Origin: Pseudorhodoferax sp. Leaf265
GTDB taxonomy: Bacteria; Pseudomonadota; Gammaproteobacteria; Burkholderiales; Burkholderiaceae_C
Assembly (NCBI RefSeq): GCF_001422365.1
Contig: NZ_LMMT01000023.1
Span: 186,001 to 250,000 of the forward strand
Reading direction: 5' to 3'
DNA: 64,000 nucleotides
Numbering within the stretch: position 1 is the first letter of the stretch; each line of letters opens with the position of its first letter. A program made the translations under genes and the position numbers. Below are positions 16,736 to 26,810 of this stretch, piece after piece. The notes beneath the pieces were generated by a model, which made no database searches, had not been told where the DNA came from, and worked only from the letters and a program-made list of their open reading frames with translations.

Positions 16736-18829
16736 GTGTCGGTCCCAGCGGATTCCCCCTCCATCGCATACCCGCCGCCGTGGCCCCGGCGCCATCCCGG
16801 CGCGGGGCTGGTGCGTGGCGTGCTGGGCTCGCTGCTGGTGCACGCGCTGGTGCTGAGCCTGACCTTCGGCAGCGCCGAGTTCGGCCTGCCGGGCCTGGGC
16901 CTGCCCTGGCAGGAGCGGCGCGGCGAAGTGCCCGCGCTGCGCGTGGTGCTCGAACCCGCCGCGGCGCCGAGCCCACCGGCACCGGCCGCGCCTGGCACGG
17001 ACATGGCGCCCGCCGTCGGCCGCCGGGCGCCCTCCCTGTCCGCCGCGCCGTTTGCCGCACCTGCCGCGCCGGCACCGGTGCCCGGCACTGCAGTGCTGGC
17101 GATGCCATCCGTCCACACCGGAAGCGACACCACGCAGCAGGCAGCTGCGCAAGACGCGGCAGAACGCCGGGACGCCGGTCTGCAGGCCACCGAGGCCGTG
17201 CGTGCCGAGACGGAACGGTTGGAGGCAGAGCGGGCCGAGGCCAGCCGCCAGGCTGCCCTGGAGGCAGCCCAGCGCGCTCAGGCACGGGCACGCGAAGCGG
17301 CGCTGGCAGCGCAACAGGAGGCTGCCCGAGCGCAGGCAGCGCAGGCCGAGGCGGCTCGCCTGGCGATGGAGCACCAGGAGGCTGCCGCGCAACAGGCCGA
17401 GCAGTTGGCCGCACTGGAACACCAGGACACCGAGCGTCAACAGGCTGCGCGCGCCCAGGCCGCGCAGCAGGAAGACGCCCGGCAGCAGGCCGAAGCGGAC
17501 CGGCTCGCGGTCGAACGCGCGGCGGCCGAGCAGCAACTCGTCGCGCAGCAGGCGGCCCAGGCCGCCGAATCAGCGCGGCTGCAGGCTGCGCGACACGCTG
17601 CCGCGGAACAGGAGCTTGCGCTCCAGCAGGCTGCGCGTGCGCAAGCCGTGCGGCAGGAAACCGCGCGCGCCGAAGCCGCAAGGCAAGCCGCTGCGCAGCA
17701 GGAGGCGGAGCGCCAGGAGCGCGCCAGGGAAGAGGAGCAACGGCAGGACGTTGCGCGCCAGGAGGCCGTTCGCGCCGACGCCGAGCGGCAGGATGCCGAA
17801 CGTGCCGCAGACGCACGCCGGGCCGCCGCGCAGCAGGAGGCCGCGCGCCAGGCGAGCGCGACGGCCGAGGCCGCCCGGCAGGAGGCCCTGCGCCAGGAGG
17901 CCGTGCGTGCCGAAGCGGCCCGCCAGGAAGCCGCACGCGAGGAGTCGGTCCAGCGAGAGACCCTGCGCCAGGCCGCCGCGCAACAGGAAGCGGCTCGCCA
18001 GGAAAGTGCCAGGGCCGAAGCCGCGCGACAGGAAGCCGCACGCGCCGAAGCCGCCAGGCAGGAAGCTGCGCGGCAGGAAGCGGCTCGTGCAGAAGCCGCT
18101 CGTGCAGAAGCCGCGCGCCAGCAGGCCGAACGCGCCGAGGCCGCGCGACAAGCGGCCGCACAACAGGAAGCGGCGCGCCAGGACAACGCCAGGGCCGAAG
18201 CGGCCCGGCAGGAGGCGGCACGCGAGGAGGCGGCGCGGGCGCAGGCGGCTGCGCAAGAAGCCGCTGCCCGCCAGCAAGCCGAGCAGCGCCAGGCTTCCGC
18301 CGCCAGTGAAGCGGCCCAGCGCGAGGCCGCCAAGCGCGAGGCGGCGCGCGCCTACGAAGCCCAGCGCGAAGAGCGGCTGCGCGCGATCGGCCGGCAGCTG
18401 AACGCCGAGGCCGACCAGCGCGCCGCCGCCGAAGCCGCGGCGCGCGCGGGGCCCGACCTGCCCTCGTCCTGGAGCCATGCCAGGCGCGGCCGCAACCTCG
18501 CGCGCGGCGATCCGAACGAAGACTTGCGTCTATACGGCGACGCCTGGAGCCGCAAGATCGAACTCGACACGCCCACCGAGCAGGTGCGCGCACTGCTCCA
18601 GCAGCCGCACCAGCCCCCGGTCGTGACGGTCGCCGTGCGCCGCGACGGCTCGGTGGAGGCCATCACCTTCGTGCGCTCCAGCGGCGTCGCGGCCATCGAC
18701 GAGGCGGTGCGCGGCATCGTGCAGGGCCAGGCCAACTACCCGGCTTTCCCGCCCCGGCTGGCGCGCGACTTCGACGTGGTGGAGATCCGCCGCACCTGGC
18801 ATTTCGACGTGGCGATCCGGCTGTACTAG
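16736..18829 (+). CDS. TolA/TonB-like envelope protein with a very long Ala/Glu/Gln/Arg coiled coil
   Basis: About 697 residues. A proline-rich cytoplasmic start is followed by one membrane helix (about 24-45, LVRGVLGSLLVHALVLSLTFG), then Pro/Ala-rich sequence, and from about 140 to 565 a continuous run of degenerate AARQEAARAEAARQE-type repeats that should form a long periplasmic alpha-helical rod as in TolA. The last 105 residues form a TonB/TolA C-terminal domain (PVVTVAVRRDGSVEAITFVRSSG...). The start is uncertain: GTG 16736 is preferred, but TTG 16682 is also open. It sits inside the quinoprotein cluster, so its partner may be an outer-membrane importer for the alcohol, metal or cofactor (inference). 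Confidence 0.82.
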   Translation: MSVPADSPSIAYPPPWPRRHPGAGLVRGVLGSLLVHALVLSLTFGSAEFGLPGLGLPWQERRGEVPALRVVLEPAAAPSPPAPAAPGTDMAPAVGRRAPSLSAAPFAAPAAPAPVPGTAVLAMPSVHTGSDTTQQAAAQDAAERRDAGLQATEAVRAETERLEAERAEASRQAALEAAQRAQARAREAALAAQQEAARAQAAQAEAARLAMEHQEAAAQQAEQLAALEHQDTERQQAARAQAAQQEDARQQAEADRLAVERAAAEQQLVAQQAAQAAESARLQAARHAAAEQELALQQAARAQAVRQETARAEAARQAAAQQEAERQERAREEEQRQDVARQEAVRADAERQDAERAADARRAAAQQEAARQASATAEAARQEALRQEAVRAEAARQEAAREESVQRETLRQAAAQQEAARQESARAEAARQEAARAEAARQEAARQEAARAEAARAEAARQQAERAEAARQAAAQQEAARQDNARAEAARQEAAREEAARAQAAAQEAAARQQAEQRQASAASEAAQREAAKREAARAYEAQREERLRAIGRQLNAEADQRAAAEAAARAGPDLPSSWSHARRGRNLARGDPNEDLRLYGDAWSRKIELDTPTEQVRALLQQPHQPPVVTVAVRRDGSVEAITFVRSSGVAAIDEAVRGIVQGQANYPAFPPRLARDFDVVEIRRTWHFDVAIRLY

Positions 18830-18842
18830 GCAAACCCCGCGG

Positions 18843-18905
18843 CTGTCGCAAGCCGCGACAGACGCGTCGCCGCCTGCGCACCGGCGCTGTCGCAATTCGC
18901 GGCAG
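18843..18905. promoter_or_regulatory. tandem palindromic activator sites upstream of the ALDH gene
   Basis: Two palindromes, CTGTCGCAAGCCGCGACAG (18843-18861, perfect 7-bp arms) and CTGTCGCAATTCGCGGCAG (18887-18905, one mismatch), are centred 44 bp apart, about four helical turns. They sit about 60-125 bp upstream of a -24/-12-like element, the normal position for sigma-54 enhancer sites. Confidence 0.65.
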
Positions 18906-18967
18906 GCCAGTCCGCCCCGCATGCTTCTCCCTCTGAGCACCCCCTCGGTGTTTGTCCCAGGCCCACC

Positions 18968-18983
18968 GGGCCTGCCGCTTGCA
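18968..18983 (+). promoter_or_regulatory. candidate -24/-12 (sigma-54) promoter of the ALDH operon
   Basis: GGGCCTGCCGCTTGCA carries the invariant GG and GC dinucleotides ten bases apart and a good -12 element (CTTGCA); the -24 element is imperfect. It lies 57 bp before the ALDH ATG and downstream of the tandem palindromes, consistent with activation by the AcoR-like protein encoded in the cluster. Confidence 0.5.
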
Positions 18984-19040
18984 CTGGTCCAGGCCAGCCA
19001 CCGCATGTCGCGGGGCCATCACTGACAGACGGAGTCAACA

Positions 19041-20561
<1,521 letters not shown>

Positions 20562-20640
20562 TCTGCTGACACCCCGTTGTGCCCACGCCTGGCGCACCAG
20601 GCTGGGCTGCCGCATGCCCGAACGACGACGAGACACCCCC

Positions 20641-21111
20641 ATGAAGATCGCACGCCCCCTGATCGCGGCGCTGGCCCTGGCCCTGGCCGGCAGCGCGTTC
20701 GCCCACGGCGACATGGCCCCGCAGGCCGTGGACACCCACACCCTGCCCCAGCTCGGCGACAAGCCGCTGGACGACAACCCCTACAGCCCGACCGGTAGCA
20801 AGGCGTCTGCCAACGGCGAGGCCGTGCGCATCGGCAGCTCGGCCTACAACGCCAACTGCGCGCGCTGCCACGGGCTGGAGGCCAAGTCCGGCGGCATCGC
20901 GCCCGACCTGCGCAAGCTCAACGCCGACTGCGGCGATGCCAAGAAGCCCGACAAGGCCTGCATGGCCGAGATGGACCAGTACTTCCTCGCCACCGTGATG
21001 CAGGGCCGCACGCGCGACGGCCGCGTCTACATGCCACCGTTCAAGGAGATCTTCACGCAGGAGGCCATCTGGGCCATCCGCAGCTACGTCGACACCAAGA
21101 AGCCCGATTGA
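20641..21111 (+). CDS. cytochrome c-550 (PedF/ExaB type), electron acceptor of the quinoprotein
   Basis: 156-residue periplasmic monohaem cytochrome. The signal peptide ends at SAFA-HGD (about 21), the haem site is CARCH at 73-77, and the probable axial Met is in VYMPPFKE near the end. Length and placement directly before a PQQ alcohol dehydrogenase gene (29 bases apart) match the dedicated c-550 that drains its electrons. ATG 20641 starts the signal peptide; the frame upstream lacks signal features. Confidence 0.93.
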   Translation: MKIARPLIAALALALAGSAFAHGDMAPQAVDTHTLPQLGDKPLDDNPYSPTGSKASANGEAVRIGSSAYNANCARCHGLEAKSGGIAPDLRKLNADCGDAKKPDKACMAEMDQYFLATVMQGRTRDGRVYMPPFKEIFTQEAIWAIRSYVDTKKPD

Positions 21112-21140
21112 CACAAGTCCAACCACCGAGGAGACCATCC

Positions 21141-22991
21141 ATGCACAAGACCACCATCGCCATCGCCGCAGCCCTGCTGCTGGCCACGGCCGCCCACGCG
21201 CAGCCCGACAGCCCCACCGTCAGCTGGGACGAGATCGCCAACGACCACGCCAGCACCAAGGACGTGCTGTCCTACGGCATGGGCCTGAAGGGCCAGCGCT
21301 TCTCCACGCTCAAGCAGATCGACCGCAGCAACGTGGCCAGGCTCACGCCGGCCTGGAGTTTCTCGTTCGGCGGCGAGAAGCAGCGCGGCCAGGAGACGCA
21401 GGCCCTGGTGCACGCGGGCGTGGTCTATGTGACGGCCTCGTACTCGCGCATGTTCGCGCTCGACGCCAAGACCGGCAAACAGCTCTGGGCCTACGAGCAC
21501 CGCCTGCCCGACGACATCCGCCCCTGCTGCGACGTGGTCAACCGCGGCGCCGCGATCTACGGCGACAAGGTCTACTTCGGCACACTCGATGCACGCGTCG
21601 TGGCGCTCAACAAGGACACCGGCAAGGTGGTCTGGAACAAGAAGTTCGGCGACCACAAGGTGGGCTACACCATGACCGGCGCGCCCACGCTCGTGAAGGA
21701 GAAGAACGGCCGCGTGCTGCTGATCCACGGCAGCTCGGGTGACGAGTTCGGCGTGGTCGGCTGGCTGTTCGCGCGCGACCCCGAGACCGGCGAGGAGGTC
21801 TGGGCGCGTCCGCTGGTCGAAGGCCACCAGGGCCGGCTCGACGGCAAGCCCGGCACGCACACGGGCGACCCCAAGGCACCGTCGTGGCCCGCCGACCCCA
21901 AGAGCGCCACGGGCAAGGTCCAGCCCTGGAGCCAGGGCGGCGGCGCGCCGTGGCAGAGCGCGACCTACGACCCCGAGACCAACACCATCGTGATCGGCGC
22001 CGGCAACCCCGCGCCCTGGAACGGCAACCTGCGCACGGCGCCCGGCGCCGACGCGTCCAAGTACGACAGCCTGTTCACCTCGGGCCAGGCCTATGTCGAT
22101 GCGACCACGGGCGAGCTCAAGGGCTTCTTCCAGCACACGCCCAACGACACCTGGGACTTCTCGGGCAACAACGAGATCGTGCTGTTCGACTACAAGGACA
22201 AGAACGGCAAGACCATCAAGGCCGGTGCCCATGCCGACCGCAACGGTTTCTTCTTCGTCACCGACGTGAACAAGCTGGCGACCGGCGCGGGCTACCCGAA
22301 CAAGCCCACGGCGCTGCTGGCGGCCTACCCCTTCGTGGACGGCATCACCTGGGCCAAGGGCTTCGACCTCAAGACGGGCAGGCCGATCGAGAACCCGAAC
22401 CAGCGGCCCAAGCAGCCGGCCGAGGGCCAGGACAAGGGCGAATCGGTGTTCGTCTCGCCCCCGTTCCTGGGCGGCAAGAACTGGAACCCGATGAGCTACA
22501 GCCCCGAGACTGGCCTGTTCTACATCGCGGCCAACCACTGGGGCATGGACTACTGGGCCGAGCACCTGGCCTACAAGCCCGGATCGGCCTACCTGGGCAT
22601 GGGTTTCCGCATCAAGCGCCTGCACGACGACCATGTGGGCACGCTGCGCGCGCTGGACCCGCAGACCGGCAAGATCGCCTGGGAGAAGAAGGAGGTCTAT
22701 CCGCTGTGGGCCGGCACGCTGGCCACGGCCGGCGGCCTGGTGGTGACGGGCACCTCGAACGGCTACGTGAAGGTCTTCGACGCGAAGAACGGCGACGAAC
22801 TCTGGAAGTTCCAGACCGGCTCGGGGATCATCGCGATCCCGACCACCTGGGAGCAGGACGGCGAGCAGTACATCGGCATCGCCTCGGGCTACGGCGGCGC
22901 CGTGCCGCTGTGGGGCGGCGACATGGCCGACCTGACCAAGACCGTCACGCAGGGCGGCTCGTTCTGGGTGTTCAAGCTGCCCAAGAGCTGA
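21141..22991 (+). CDS. PQQ-dependent alcohol dehydrogenase (ExaA/PedE type)
   Basis: 616-residue periplasmic quinoprotein with eight-bladed propeller repeats (ALDAKTGKQLW-type W motifs). The signal peptide ends at AHA-QPDS. The rare adjacent-cysteine disulfide next to PQQ is Cys129-Cys130 (RPCCDVV). The catalytic base is Asp339 in TWDFSG, and metal-ligand regions SSGDEFGV and GAGNPAPWNG are visible. The residue two places after Asp339 is Ser341; lanthanide-dependent enzymes have a second Asp there, so calcium dependence is predicted. It oxidises ethanol or similar alcohols to aldehydes, feeding cytochrome c-550. GAGGAG precedes the ATG at about 8 bases. Confidence 0.95.
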   Translation: MHKTTIAIAAALLLATAAHAQPDSPTVSWDEIANDHASTKDVLSYGMGLKGQRFSTLKQIDRSNVARLTPAWSFSFGGEKQRGQETQALVHAGVVYVTASYSRMFALDAKTGKQLWAYEHRLPDDIRPCCDVVNRGAAIYGDKVYFGTLDARVVALNKDTGKVVWNKKFGDHKVGYTMTGAPTLVKEKNGRVLLIHGSSGDEFGVVGWLFARDPETGEEVWARPLVEGHQGRLDGKPGTHTGDPKAPSWPADPKSATGKVQPWSQGGGAPWQSATYDPETNTIVIGAGNPAPWNGNLRTAPGADASKYDSLFTSGQAYVDATTGELKGFFQHTPNDTWDFSGNNEIVLFDYKDKNGKTIKAGAHADRNGFFFVTDVNKLATGAGYPNKPTALLAAYPFVDGITWAKGFDLKTGRPIENPNQRPKQPAEGQDKGESVFVSPPFLGGKNWNPMSYSPETGLFYIAANHWGMDYWAEHLAYKPGSAYLGMGFRIKRLHDDHVGTLRALDPQTGKIAWEKKEVYPLWAGTLATAGGLVVTGTSNGYVKVFDAKNGDELWKFQTGSGIIAIPTTWEQDGEQYIGIASGYGGAVPLWGGDMADLTKTVTQGGSFWVFKLPKS

Positions 22992-22993
22992 GC

Positions 22994-23557
22994 ATGCAGC
23001 CGCTTCGCATCCTCCTGGGCGCGGCGGCGCTGGCAGCATCCCTGGGTGCTGCAGCGCAGACTGCCGACAAGCCGACCTGCACCCCCGGCCCGCGCGCGCA
23101 ATGCGCCGGTGCCGACCTGCGCTTCGCCAACCTCGTCGGCAAGGACCTGCAGGGCGCGAACTTCCGCGGTGCGAACCTGGACCGTGCCGACCTGCGCGCG
23201 GCCAACCTGGTCGGCGCGGACTTCACCGACGCCAGCGCGCTGGCCGCGCAGTTCGGCAAGGCCTACCTGGCACAAGCGCGCTTCGTGCGCGCCCGGCTGG
23301 TCGGCGCGGACTTCGAATCGGCGCGCATGAGCAAGTCCGACTTCATGCAGGCCGACCTGTCGGCCGCCAACCTCTCGGGCGCCTGGTCCATCGGCACCCG
23401 CTACGAGGGTGCGCGACTGGACAGCGCCGACGTGCAGGAGACCAAGTTCAGCACGTCGACCTTCCGCAATGCGTCGATGCGCGGCACCAAGCTGCGCTTC
23501 GCGGTGTTCTCCGATGTGGATTTCGAGGGCTGCACGGGCTGCCCCGTCGATTGGTAA
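22994..23557 (+). CDS. secreted pentapeptide-repeat protein
   Basis: 187 residues with a signal peptide (to about 22, GAAAQ). From about 37 it consists of A(D/N)LXX-type five-residue repeats (CAGADLRFANLVGKDLQGAN and onward to about 165), which fold into a right-handed four-sided helix. Cysteines near both ends (PTCTPGPRAQC, GCTGCP) suggest capping disulfides. Its ATG follows the quinoprotein stop after two bases, so it belongs to that transcript. Its function is unknown; a structural or protective role beside the dehydrogenase or azurin is only a guess. Confidence 0.85.
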   Translation: MQPLRILLGAAALAASLGAAAQTADKPTCTPGPRAQCAGADLRFANLVGKDLQGANFRGANLDRADLRAANLVGADFTDASALAAQFGKAYLAQARFVRARLVGADFESARMSKSDFMQADLSAANLSGAWSIGTRYEGARLDSADVQETKFSTSTFRNASMRGTKLRFAVFSDVDFEGCTGCPVDW

Positions 23558-23569
23558 GAGATGACCCCC

Positions 23570-24013
23570 ATGAAAACCTGCTTCCTCGCATGCGCCGGTG
23601 TGCTGCTGGCCGGTGCCGCCCAGGCCAGGACCTGCGCGCTCACCATCGGCTCCACCGACCAGATGCAGTTCGACCAGGCCGAGCTCAAGGTCGCGGCCGA
23701 CTGCACCACGGTCGAGCTGACGCTCCAGCACACCGGCCAGCTGCCGGCCACGGCCATGGGCCACAACTGGGTGCTGACCGAGACAGCGGCCATGCGCTCG
23801 GTGGCGCTGGCCGGCATGAACGCCGGCGTGGCGGCAAACTACGTCAAGCCTGGCGACGAACGCGTCATCGCCGCCACGCCGGTCATCGGTGGCGGCGCGA
23901 GCACCAAGATCAGCTTTTCCACTGCCAAGCTCACCAAGGGCGGCGACTACAGCTTCTTCTGCTCCTTCCCCGGCCACTGGTCGGTGATGAAGGGCAAGCT
24001 GGTCTTCGGGTGA
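23570..24013 (+). CDS. azu: azurin (type 1 copper protein)
   Basis: 147-residue periplasmic electron carrier. After a signal peptide (1-19, GAAQA) the mature chain of about 128 residues has all four type 1 copper ligands: His65 (MGHNW), Cys131, His136 and Met140 (FFCSFPGHWSVMKG), plus the structural disulfide Cys22-Cys45. It can carry electrons from cytochrome c-550 or the quinoprotein to terminal oxidases. An in-frame ATG at 23561 is possible; 23570 is preferred because AAGAG then has a 9-base spacing. Confidence 0.95.
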   Translation: MKTCFLACAGVLLAGAAQARTCALTIGSTDQMQFDQAELKVAADCTTVELTLQHTGQLPATAMGHNWVLTETAAMRSVALAGMNAGVAANYVKPGDERVIAATPVIGGGASTKISFSTAKLTKGGDYSFFCSFPGHWSVMKGKLVFG

Positions 24014-24017
24014 TGCC

Positions 24018-24404
24018 ATGGTGGACCGCGTCACCGCAACGCCGGCCGCGCTGGTGCTGATCGCGCAGCTGCGCACGCGGCACGGCCCGCTGATGTTCCA
24101 CCAGTCGGGCGGCTGCTGCGACGGCAGCGCGCCCATGTGCTACGGCGCCGGCGAGTTCATCGTGGGCGACTACGACCGGCTGCTCGGCAGCATCGGCGGC
24201 ATGCCGTTCTACATCAGCGGGCCGCAGTTCGAATACTGGCAGCACACCCAGCTCATCATCGACGTGGTGCCGGGCCGCGGCGGCATGTTCTCGCTGGAGG
24301 GACCGACGGGCCAGCGCTTTCTGACGCGTTCGCGGCTGTTCACGGACGCCGAATGGGCCGAACTGCAGGCTACGGAAAGCGCGGGAAAAGCCGATACCGC
24401 GTGA
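24018..24404 (+). CDS. DUF779 family protein
   Basis: 128-residue soluble protein of the DUF779 family, recognised by GGCCDGSAPMC (31-41) and the fold of short strands around FYISGPQFEYWQHTQLIIDV. Members lie next to AcoD/ExaC-type aldehyde dehydrogenases, as here with that ALDH at the head of the same gene run. The clustered cysteines could bind metal. The molecular role is not established. The ATG lies 5 bases after the azurin stop, consistent with one transcript. Confidence 0.88.
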   Translation: MVDRVTATPAALVLIAQLRTRHGPLMFHQSGGCCDGSAPMCYGAGEFIVGDYDRLLGSIGGMPFYISGPQFEYWQHTQLIIDVVPGRGGMFSLEGPTGQRFLTRSRLFTDAEWAELQATESAGKADTA

Positions 24405-24452
24405 ACGGGCCGCCATCCGGGCGCCCCGCCCCTACCGAGGTGCCCGACCCGC

Positions 24453-25874
24453 ATGACCACCGTATCCGCCGTCGGCAGCACGCCATGGCCCGCCAGCGCG
24501 GCCCTGGCGCGCCAGCCCGTGGCCGAGGCCACCGCCACGCCACCGTCCACCGTGCTGCAACTCGGGCGCAGCGAACCCGCGTCCACGGTCTACGACCGCC
24601 CGACCGGCCCGACCCGCAGCTGGGCCAGCGCGCCCGGCGACGCGATCAGCAGCCTGATGCAGCGCAACGCTGCCAACGGCACGGGCAGCCTGGCGTCGCA
24701 GTGGCGCGGCCTGGGCGGCGCCCTGCTCACGCGGCTGGCCGAACAAGGCGGCGACTACCGGCAGACGCTGGTGCAGCACGCCAGCGGCGTGGCGGCCAGC
24801 GATGCGCTGGCCAGCGCGCGCGACAGCGCCGTGACACTGCAGCTGCGCATCCGCACGCAGTCGGGCGCGACGGTGGAACTGTCCATCGCCGTCCACCGCG
24901 GATCGGGCCAGGTCCAGGGCGGCCTGCAGGTCGACATGCGCAGCAGCGGCGCGCTGACCGACGCCGAGCGCCAGGCCCTGGGTGCGCTGGCCGAGGGCTT
25001 CGACAAGGCCCTCGCCGGCCTGGGCCGTGCGGACCAGCCGCAGCTGGAGCTGTCCGGCCTGCTGGCCTACGACACCAAGCAGCTGTCATCCATCGAACTC
25101 ACGGTGCGCAATCCCCGGGCCGACGACCCGCTGCGCAGCTTCAGCCTGCAGGCCAATGCGCGCGAGAAACGCATCGACATGCAGGGCACGGCCGGCGACT
25201 TGTCGCTGCGCCTGGACGCCGCCCAGCCGCTGGCAGCCGCGCGCGAGGAGCTGCGCCAGGCCAGCATCGCGCAGTACCTCACGCAGTTCGATGCGGCTGC
25301 AGACCGCGGCCACATCGGTGCCGAACTCGTGGAGCAACTGCGCCAGGCTTTCGCGCAGTTGCACGGCGCCAACGATGGCCAGGCGCAGGCGCTGGACGGC
25401 ACACCACAGGCGGTGCAGAACCAGGTGGCACCGCTGCTCAGCGGACTGGCCGACTTCGAACTGCGCATCGCAGGCGAGTCCAGCAAGACCAACCAGAATG
25501 GCTACCTCACCGAGGTCAGCCAGGCCCGCTACGCCGTGGCGCAGCAGACCAACGTGCAGCGCACGAGTGCCACGGGGGACATCACCGTGACGCAGACGCG
25601 CAGCGCCGTGCTGCAGGCGCAGTACCTGCGTGCACTCGGCGAGGCCGAGATCGACCTGAAGGGCGGCAACTACCACCGCACCGACATCGACGACCAGAGC
25701 CGTGGCACGACCACGGTGGCGACGGCCCACGGCCGGCTCGTGCGCGCCGACGCCCAGCAGGCAGACCGGCAGCTGCTGACCTATGCCAAGCTGCTGAACC
25801 ACCGCGCCGTGGAGACGCACACCGAGCCGCGTGAGCGACACACACGCGAGGATCTGCTGCCCGGCGTGCGGTAG
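24453..25874 (+). CDS. protein of unknown function, 473 aa
   Basis: I do not recognise a family. There is no signal peptide or transmembrane helix. The sequence starts Ala/Thr/Ser/Pro-rich, then has a beta-rich core (about 120-260, TLQLRIRTQSGATVELSIAVHRG, QLELSGLLAYDTKQLSSIEL) and a helical and Gln-rich second half with VQNQVAPLLSGLADFELRIAGE. The codon use matches its neighbours. It has 49 bases of spacing from DUF779 and 31 to the CoA transferase, so it could belong to either run or stand alone. Confidence 0.75.
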   Translation: MTTVSAVGSTPWPASAALARQPVAEATATPPSTVLQLGRSEPASTVYDRPTGPTRSWASAPGDAISSLMQRNAANGTGSLASQWRGLGGALLTRLAEQGGDYRQTLVQHASGVAASDALASARDSAVTLQLRIRTQSGATVELSIAVHRGSGQVQGGLQVDMRSSGALTDAERQALGALAEGFDKALAGLGRADQPQLELSGLLAYDTKQLSSIELTVRNPRADDPLRSFSLQANAREKRIDMQGTAGDLSLRLDAAQPLAAAREELRQASIAQYLTQFDAAADRGHIGAELVEQLRQAFAQLHGANDGQAQALDGTPQAVQNQVAPLLSGLADFELRIAGESSKTNQNGYLTEVSQARYAVAQQTNVQRTSATGDITVTQTRSAVLQAQYLRALGEAEIDLKGGNYHRTDIDDQSRGTTTVATAHGRLVRADAQQADRQLLTYAKLLNHRAVETHTEPRERHTREDLLPGVR

Positions 25875-25904
25875 ATTGCGGCCCTTTCGGCCGCCCTCTT
25901 CCGC

Positions 25905-26810
25905 ATGACCAGCACCATCACCCGACCCGCCCGTGCGCCGCGCCCTCTGGCCGGCGTGCGCATCCTGAGCCTGGCGCTCAACCTGCCCGGCCCCGCCGCG
26001 CTGATGCGCTGCCGCGCCATGGGCGCGACCTGCGTCAAGCTGGAACCGCCCGCGCCCGACGGCGGCCCGGGCGACCCCATGGCCATCTACGCGCCGGGCG
26101 CCTACGCCACCCTGCACGACGGCGTGCGCGTGCTGCAGGCCAACCTCAAGCTGGAGGCAGGCCAGAAAGCGCTGCACCGCGAACTGGCGCGCACCGACGT
26201 GTTGCTGACCTCGTTCCGGCCCTCGGCACTGGCCAAGCTCGACCTCGGCTGGCGCAAGCTGCACAAGCTCTACCCGCAGCTCTCGCAGGTGGCCATCGTG
26301 GGCGCCACCGGCGAACGCGCCGAGGAGCCCGGCCACGACCTGACCTACGTGGCCGAGCACGGCCTGGTCAATGGCCTGGAGCTGCCGCCGACGCTGTATG
26401 CCGACATGGGCGGCTCGCTGGCGGCCAGCGAGGCCGTGCTGCAGGCCCAGCTGCTGCGCGCGGCCAAGGGCACGGGCCAGTTCCTCGAAGTGGCGCTGGC
26501 CGATGCCGCGGCCTACCTCGCGCTGCCGCGCACCTGGGGCCTCACCACACCGCAGGGCTCGGTCGGTGGTGCGCATGCCGGCTACCGCGTCTACCCCTGC
26601 AAGGACGGCCGCGTGGCCGTGGCCGCGCTGGAGCCGCATTTCGCCAAGGCGCTGTGCCTGGCTGCCGGCGTGGCGGACGCTTCGCGCAAGGGCATGCTGG
26701 CGCGCTCCACGCACGAGGCCGTGGCGGCCTTCTTCGCCGCGCGCACGCGCAAGCAGCTGGAAAAGCTGGGGCACGAACAGGACATCCCGCTGCACGGTCT
26801 GCCGCGCTGA
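25905..26810 (+). CDS. CaiB/BaiF-type (family III) CoA transferase, short form
   Basis: 301-residue enzyme moving CoA between carboxylic acids. The N-terminal nucleotide-fold segment LAGVRILSLALNLPGPAA, the LEPPAPDGGPGDPM loop and the catalytic Asp145 (PGHDLTYVAEHG) are present. Typical members are about 380-400 residues; the missing part is from the C-terminal domain, but the sequence ends on a natural stop rather than a frameshift. The stop overlaps the next ATG (TGATG), so a HAD hydrolase is coupled to it. The acyl substrate is unknown. Confidence 0.87.
   Translation: MTSTITRPARAPRPLAGVRILSLALNLPGPAALMRCRAMGATCVKLEPPAPDGGPGDPMAIYAPGAYATLHDGVRVLQANLKLEAGQKALHRELARTDVLLTSFRPSALAKLDLGWRKLHKLYPQLSQVAIVGATGERAEEPGHDLTYVAEHGLVNGLELPPTLYADMGGSLAASEAVLQAQLLRAAKGTGQFLEVALADAAAYLALPRTWGLTTPQGSVGGAHAGYRVYPCKDGRVAVAALEPHFAKALCLAAGVADASRKGMLARSTHEAVAAFFAARTRKQLEKLGHEQDIPLHGLPR

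Noticed and set aside
17150-18350. Repeat-rich stretch considered as a CRISPR or tandem DNA repeat array
   Set aside because: The repeats are imperfect codon-level repeats inside one open reading frame coding an alanine-rich coiled coil; there are no fixed repeats with unique spacers.
16596-18593. 665-codon minus-strand frame opposite the coiled-coil protein
   Set aside because: Arg/Pro/Ala-rich complement of the repeat-rich gene; no signal or domain, and the plus-strand product has a coherent TonB/TolA organisation.
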